Shown: positions 31,707 to 35,394 of the stretch, piece by piece
Layout: each line of letters begins with the position of its first letter
Position numbering within the stretch: position 1 is the first letter of the stretch
Assembly: GCA_003427395.1 (NCBI GenBank)
Contig: BFEA01000263.1
Location: 52,784-88,177 of the forward strand
Source of the DNA: Chara braunii
Taxonomy: Eukaryota; Streptophyta; Charophyceae; Charales; Characeae
DNA length: 35,394 nucleotides
Direction of reading: 5' to 3'
Notes under the pieces: generated by a model
Database searches by the model: none
Told to the model about the DNA's origin: nothing
The model's input: only the letters and a program-made list of their open reading frames with translations
Position numbers and translations under genes: made by a program

Positions 31707-32259
31707 GAAGTGGTCAAATCATCGTTGACCTCGGTGCTGCCGTCGGTGCCCTGATCAGTCCCCTCAGTAACCTCGTGAATCAGCACCCCAACTTTCTTCA
31801 AGGTTCCGGCTCGGTTTTTGCCGAAAGCTACAGCAGCACGTTTAAGTGCCAATTCCTCCTTGGTCTTATCCAACGTAGAATAAGCAACCCCCTCCTTCGC
31901 GCAACAATCTTATCCTTCTTCAGCGGTTTCAACTTACGTCTCGTTTCAAGCATAAAGGCTTCCCGATCATTAGCCTCCACCGCCTGCGTAGCAGGACTCA
32001 CCAGCCTCTTCCCTTGATCCGCAGTCGCCACAGCCACCTTGTCCAAGCGTGCCTTGAGGTTAGAAGCAGTCGGTGTGCGTCTCCCAACTTCCAACCGAAC
32101 CATCTTTTCCTTCAAACGATCAACATCCTGCTCCGCCTCCCTTCGTCCGTTCAGCTCACGTAACCGCCATTCTCTCAACAGTTCAATTTCACGTTCCTGG
32201 TTCTCAACTTTCTCCTTCAACTTCAAATCTTCAACAGAGGGTGACAGGATCGGAGTCAT
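31703..32259 (-). pseudogene. Penelope ORF1: coiled-coil protein
   Basis: Begins MTPILSPSVEDLKLKEK and contains a strong coiled coil (ENQEREIELLREWRLRELN, REAEQDVDRLKEKMVRLE). After about residue 125 a frameshift near 31880 is needed to continue with LDKTKEELALKRAAVAFG, GTLKKVGVLIHEVTEG and VNDDLTTS. The stop TGA (31705-31703) overlaps the first codon of the ORF2 open frame by two bases. A separate coiled-coil ORF upstream of the RT might act in RNA binding or multimerisation; that role is inference. Confidence 0.6.
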
Positions 32260-32321
32260 CCTAGTACGAGTCCTTGTCCCAGGGACAGGGGTAGCAGTGA
32301 CCGCAACGCTCCCTCGCTTAT

Positions 32322-32637
32322 TGTCGGGTCGAAGTCACATTGAGTACGAGTACAGCAGCAGAGAACTGGTACGGGACTGGTCCCCGTACCGTACATGGAG
32401 CCGGTATAAGTACCGGTGACACGTACAGTACCAGGGGCATTTCTGCAAAGGCCCCGAGGGCAGAACTGAAAAATGCAGTATTTGAAATTGGCGCCCGAAT
32501 TGCAGCATGGCGCCAGTTGTCCAAAATCCTACGGTACCAAAGGAGGGGTTTGGAAAAAGCGTGCCAGGCCGAAAACGGGATGCAGCTGAAACAGCAAAAG
32601 ATAGACCAGGGATCGAGCCCTGGCGGAGTCCGTAACA
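32322..32637 (-). repeat. LTR-like fragment related to family A
   Basis: On the minus strand it begins TGTTACGGACTCCGCCAGGG and CTCGATCCCTGG, the same opening as the two solo LTRs, and can be closed at ...CGACCCGACA. The rest is only loosely similar to family A. The 5-bp flanks (CTTAT and GGGAC) do not match, so it is not a clean solo LTR. It lies between the Penelope element and the outer half of the split 5' LTR. Confidence 0.5.
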
Positions 32638-33032
32638 GGGACTGCTGACTCAGCACGGCTAGACTCCACCACTTGCCCACTTGCCTCAGCCTAAACATGG
32701 GCAACTTCGAAAAGCCACTACTCGGACCTTCTGGAAGGCCGTAGACTTGGCCTTTCGATACTGTAGCAGCTACGACCTTGACCTTTCTGGACTCTAGCAG
32801 CTACGACCTTGACCTTTCGGGAAAGCTACAGCTACGACTTGTAGACCTGACTAAGACTCCTACTCGACAGGTGTACAGATCGAACCCCTGCTACCTATGG
32901 ACCCTACGACAGTCGCAGGTCACGGGTTCAACTCTAGGGGTCGACACAGATACTGTACACAGGTAAGATGGGGACTAAGGATCGAGCCCTGGGATCTGCA
33001 TCGGCAACTGCGAACTGGTGAATACCGTTTCA
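32638..33032 (-). repeat. 5' LTR of the Ty3 element, outer half
   Basis: Matches 15383-15765 from GGGACTGCTGACTCAGCACGG to GAATACCGTTTCA with few differences and a ~30-bp internal duplication (CAGCTACGACCTTGACCTTTC at about 32767-32818). It ends at the TTTTT target duplication, 33033-33037. Confidence 0.88.
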
Positions 33033-33037
33033 TTTTT

Positions 33038-33829
33038 CTGTGATGTCCTTTTTCCATTCAGGGCGTTCTGTGTCTCGGCCCAGTTTTTTTTTTGTGCTGT
33101 CCATTCTTCTTTCACGGGTGTTTTGTCTCTCCTTCTCACACACACACACACACAAAGAAAAATAAGAGCCTGCACACCACACCCAAACGAAGTGCAGATG
33201 TGCTCACCTCACACACATTTTGAGCAGTGCGTGCACCGCACGCGCATCTACAGATTCACGCACCACATGCCGCACAGGTGCACCGCCACTAGGGTTTTGC
33301 TAGGACATGGAGAACAGTGTATTACACCAAGAGACAACCCAGTAAAATTGAATGAAGTATTGAAAAACACCTTTGATTCCAGTTGTAGTAAATCATCTGA
33401 GCAGACCAGCTAAGTTTTCAATAAGTTTTCCTTTTCTTTTTCAAAGAAAAAAACATCATCAATATGACTCAGCACATCCAGCTCTGTGAAAATGTGTAGA
33501 TTAAATCATCTCCAGGACTTGATACACCCCGAAATGGCAACAGACAAAATGTGGCAGTTTAGTTATGGACAAGGCACCGGGATAGAGACAAAGAATCAGT
33601 GTAAAGATAGCTTCATTATACAAGTGCTTGAACAGAACATCCAGTTGTGCACGACAGTGTTGCAGCAATGGCACAAAACCATAACTCCTTCACTCCTGAA
33701 CCACAATACACATGCTGAACAGGAAACCAGAGATGCAAGAGGGAGAAGCCCAGCTGCCAGAGCACCAAGGTGTTTAACCAGATGGTCAACAGATATTAAT
33801 CGGTACCTTTACACAAACTGACAGTTTAC
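33038..33829. other. Host intron sequence, no gene seen
   Basis: Between the Ty3 element and the coiled-coil exon. It contains a short CA microsatellite (33137-33154). Small open frames have no recognised motif. Composition is closer to 12840-13090, as expected if both are the unique intron sequence around the insertions. Confidence 0.5.
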
Positions 33830-34144
33830 CGCACTTGCCTTTCTCGTGAGCAGTCACTTTCTGCCTTGAAATGATAGACCTCAGATTCCATCACCGCCAG
33901 TTTCCTCCCCTGGGCCTCTGCGGTCAATACTGCATCCCTAAGATTTCCTTCAAGCTCCAACCGCTCAGAATTCCACCTCAATTCCATATCCATCTCTCTG
34001 CGTGTCATTTCCTCAAGCTCCCTTTGAACACCTTCCAGGCTGTGTACTGAGGTGCAGAGCTTCTGACTGAGGTCAGCGATGTGCTTCTTGTGGCTTTCCA
34101 ATTCTTCCTCTAGACCAGTTACTCTCCTGTTTGCTTCATTCAAC
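33830..34144 (-). CDS. Internal exon of a coiled-coil host gene (upstream exon)
   Basis: A 315-bp exon on the minus strand, bounded by the acceptor ATCACTGCAG (before 34144) and the donor GTGCG/GTAAAC (33830/33829). It encodes LNEANRRVTGLEEELESHKK, HIADLSQKLCTSVHSLEGV, RELEEMTRREMDMELRW and ending SRERQV: an uninterrupted, heptad-like coiled coil about 104 residues long. The exon enters with one base and leaves with two bases of a codon. The one-base start of the 12706-12802 exon completes an Arg codon and continues the coiled coil. The protein could be any long coiled-coil or centrosome/myosin-tail-like protein; no specific family is justified. Confidence 0.75.
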
Positions 34145-34170
34145 CTGCAGTGATTCCAAATCCCATCAGA

Positions 34171-34247
34171 TTCTCAATTCGAGACACCGTGAACATTCAG
34201 GGGCCATGCTACTCTTCTCCGTATCGTTGCAATGTTGACGGATGTCC
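34171..34247 (-). ncRNA. Diverged U6 snRNA-derived sequence
   Basis: On the minus strand it reads GGACATCC, AACGATACGGAGAAGAGTAGC, ATGGCCCCT and TCGAATTGAGAA, in the order of U6 snRNA but with many substitutions. The ACAGAGA box reads ACGGAGA. It is a pseudogene, and it ends about 26 bp upstream of the acceptor of the coiled-coil exon at 34144. Confidence 0.75.
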
Positions 34248-34486
34248 TTTATGTATTTATTCTCACATTATCCATCAACTTCAAAGTTCAAAAGCAGAAA
34301 ACGACTAAAACCCAGAAGTTAAGTTCTTGGAGTCCTACTAAGGAAAAAATCAGGGTGTCTTCGCACAGACACTGGAAAATCTTTCGCCTAGACAAAAGCT
34401 TTGCAGAATTAGACTTCGACCGCAGAGAATGGCTACGGACACAAGTACCTTCCCCCAGAAGAATGGTTTTCGTTTTCTTTTTTATT

Positions 34487-34584
34487 AATTTGGACCATTT
34501 CTCGAGTTATGCATGTCATCCTTGCGCCGGGGCCATGCTAATCTTCTCTGTATCGTTCCAGTTTTGAAGGATGTCCCCAAGGAC
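34487..34584 (-). ncRNA. U6 spliceosomal snRNA, near full-length retrocopy
   Basis: The 98 bases read on the minus strand from GTCCTTGGGGACATCC through AACGATACAGAGAAGATTAGC, ATGGCCCC, GCGCAAGGATGACA and TCGAGAAATGGTCCAAATT. The catalytic ACAGAGA box and the AGC triad are intact. U6 base-pairs with the 5' splice site and U4/U2 in the spliceosome. Here the 3' end runs into AATAAAAAAG rather than a T run for RNA polymerase III, and no TATA box lies about 30 bases upstream. It is therefore probably a LINE-mobilised pseudogene. Confidence 0.85.
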
Positions 34585-34689
34585 GAGAAGAATGGTTTTC
34601 CTAATGGATTACACAGTCCAATTCGGCTATGACTTTAGTCCCAAAACTGAAGACACCAGCTCAGAGATTGACAAAAGATGGAGAGGAAT

Positions 34690-35079
34690 CCTCAACCTGG
34701 ACTCCGATGGATTCATCACGATAGTGCCAAAAAATACCTCACCATAAAACCCACGAAAATCCGCACCCTACAATTGGTTGATCGCTTATGCCTCACTCCC
34801 TGTCAACCAATGGCTACACGAAATAAAGAAACACTCAGACCCTCATAAGCTCACAGGTCTGGGTGATGTGCACCATCAAACTACCAGAAGACATGACGCA
34901 CTGCCTGCGACTCAGTTCTGACAACAAGAGTCAAAGAATTGTGGACAACCTTATTTACCTCCCCATGCCGCCTCTACCCCCACTTCATCCATTCTTCTCT
35001 ACATTAAGATTCCCATTCCTCAACCTGGACTCCGATGGAGGAATCACGATAGCGCCAAAAAAAAGCTCACCATAAAACC
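34690..35079. repeat. Duplicated ~55-bp segment, 340 bp apart
   Basis: CCTCAACCTGGACTCCGATGG...ATCACGATAG(T/C)GCCAAAAAA...CTCACCATAAAACC occurs at 34690-34750 and 35028-35079. In one frame both encode LNLDSDG(F/G)ITI(V/A)PK. The DNA between has no gene I recognise. It may be a fragment of an unknown element or exon. Confidence 0.75.
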
Positions 35080-35080
35080 A

Positions 35081-35300
35081 TGGTAACCAACCGGACGTCC
35101 GGACAGGGTTCCAGACAGTCCGGAACAACATGTCCGGTGTCCGGTCTCCGGTCCTTGTGTCCGGATGGAGGCCCCCAGGGCAAAAATCGAAAAAAATAAA
35201 GGGGCGGCCCAGGACGTTTTTCGGGTCCTGGCCGCTCCTTGAAAAATAATGGGGTGATTTTCAGGGCCTAGAGTCCGGACACAAGACACTGCAGGTTTTT
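35081..35300. repeat. Cluster of GTCCGG motifs
   Basis: About eight copies of TCCGG(A/T) in both orientations lie within 85 bases (35092-35170), and another GTCCGGAC is at 35272-35279. Dense short motifs of this kind are typical of the subterminal regions of hAT- or Mutator-like DNA transposons. The partner end would be beyond the window or decayed. Confidence 0.5.
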
Positions 35301-35394
35301 GGGGTGGCAGGTTTCACATAGGCGTGAGCAATTTCAAAGAGGCCGTTTCGATGTGCCACCCGCAGCTGCTGCCCATTGTAGACACACACACACA

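Larger units (their letters stand above)
28380..32320 (-). mobile_element. Penelope-like retroelement with N-terminal GIY-YIG and hammerhead ribozyme
   Basis: Read leftward. ORF1 is a coiled-coil protein (32259-31703). ORF2 has GIY-YIG then RT (31706-28904), and a hammerhead ribozyme lies at 28447-28382. It was inserted into the 5' LTR of the Ty3 element, whose two halves flank the block 28195-32637. Canonical Penelope elements carry GIY-YIG after the RT. The order here matches the permuted group described from green algae and invertebrates (Chlamys/Naiad type). The outer limits are approximate: I cannot see a second ribozyme or a clear terminal repeat on the right, so it may be 5'-truncated. 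Confidence 0.8.
14909..33032 (-). mobile_element. Full-length Ty3 retrotransposon interrupted by two nested insertions
   Basis: The element is read on the minus strand from 33032 to 14909. Both outer ends are followed by TTTTT (14904-14908 and 33033-33037), a 5-bp target duplication. The 3' LTR is 14909-15765, and the 5' LTR is 27787-28194 plus 32638-33032. Between them lie a primer binding site, leader, gag, protease, RT, RNase H, integrase and a chromo-like C-terminus, in the standard Ty3 order. Removing the insertions at 17910-23013 and about 28195-32637 leaves about 8.6 kb, a normal full length. Many stops and frameshifts make it non-autonomous now. The target duplication is a homopolymer, so it is weaker than usual, but the LTR structure is independent support. 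Confidence 0.85.

Noticed and set aside
34487-34584. Functional U6 gene
   Set aside because: No upstream TATA at about -30 and no T-run terminator; the A-rich 3' end points to a retrocopy.

Overview
The window looks like nuclear DNA of a large-genome streptophyte. It is almost entirely transposable elements, with very little host coding sequence. I suspect a charophyte alga of the Chara type, because the gag and pol wording of the element at 14909-33032 resembles Chara braunii retroelement proteins as I remember them. That attribution is from memory, not from a search. The eukaryotic character is direct: spliced exons, a U6 snRNA copy, LTR and LINE retroelements, microsatellites and a 100-base assembly gap.

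Layout. 1-3330: a decayed Ty3 chromovirus (plus strand). Its RNase H is split at about 1400-2195 by AT-rich DNA carrying a degraded tRNA-Gln-like gene of mitochondrial type. 3451-3539: an 89-base run of C. 4224-7847: a 5'-truncated LINE (plus strand) with an A-rich tail. 7979-8471 and 13390-13958: two solo LTRs of one family with 5-bp target duplications. 8602-12400: tandem duplications, palindromic GC-rich DNA and a probable hAT-like non-autonomous element. 12706-12802 and 33830-34144: two minus-strand coiled-coil exons whose codon phases match exactly. They look like neighbouring exons of one host gene separated by a 21-kb intron.

That intron holds a nested set. A full-length Ty3 element on the minus strand runs 14909-33032, between TTTTT target duplications. 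Its 3' LTR is 14909-15765, and its 5' LTR is split into 27787-28194 and 32638-33032. Two later insertions interrupt it. (a) A 5.1-kb RT-less element at 17910-23013 sits exactly in the RT/RNase H connection, between CCGC duplications. It has TG...CA ends, a TATA box inside a palindrome, two 41-bp minisatellites and an unknown ORF. (b) A Penelope-like retroelement at about 28380-32320 lies in the 5' LTR. It has a GIY-YIG domain N-terminal to the RT and a hammerhead ribozyme at 28382-28447.

Inferred order of events: host intron, then the Ty3 element, then insertions (a) and (b). Most coding frames are broken, often by stops that single C-to-T or G-to-A changes explain. The Penelope element and the LINE keep the longest open frames (538 and 652 codons). 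The right edge, 34145-35394, carries two U6 snRNA-derived copies, a duplicated 55-bp segment and a cluster of GTCCGG motifs.
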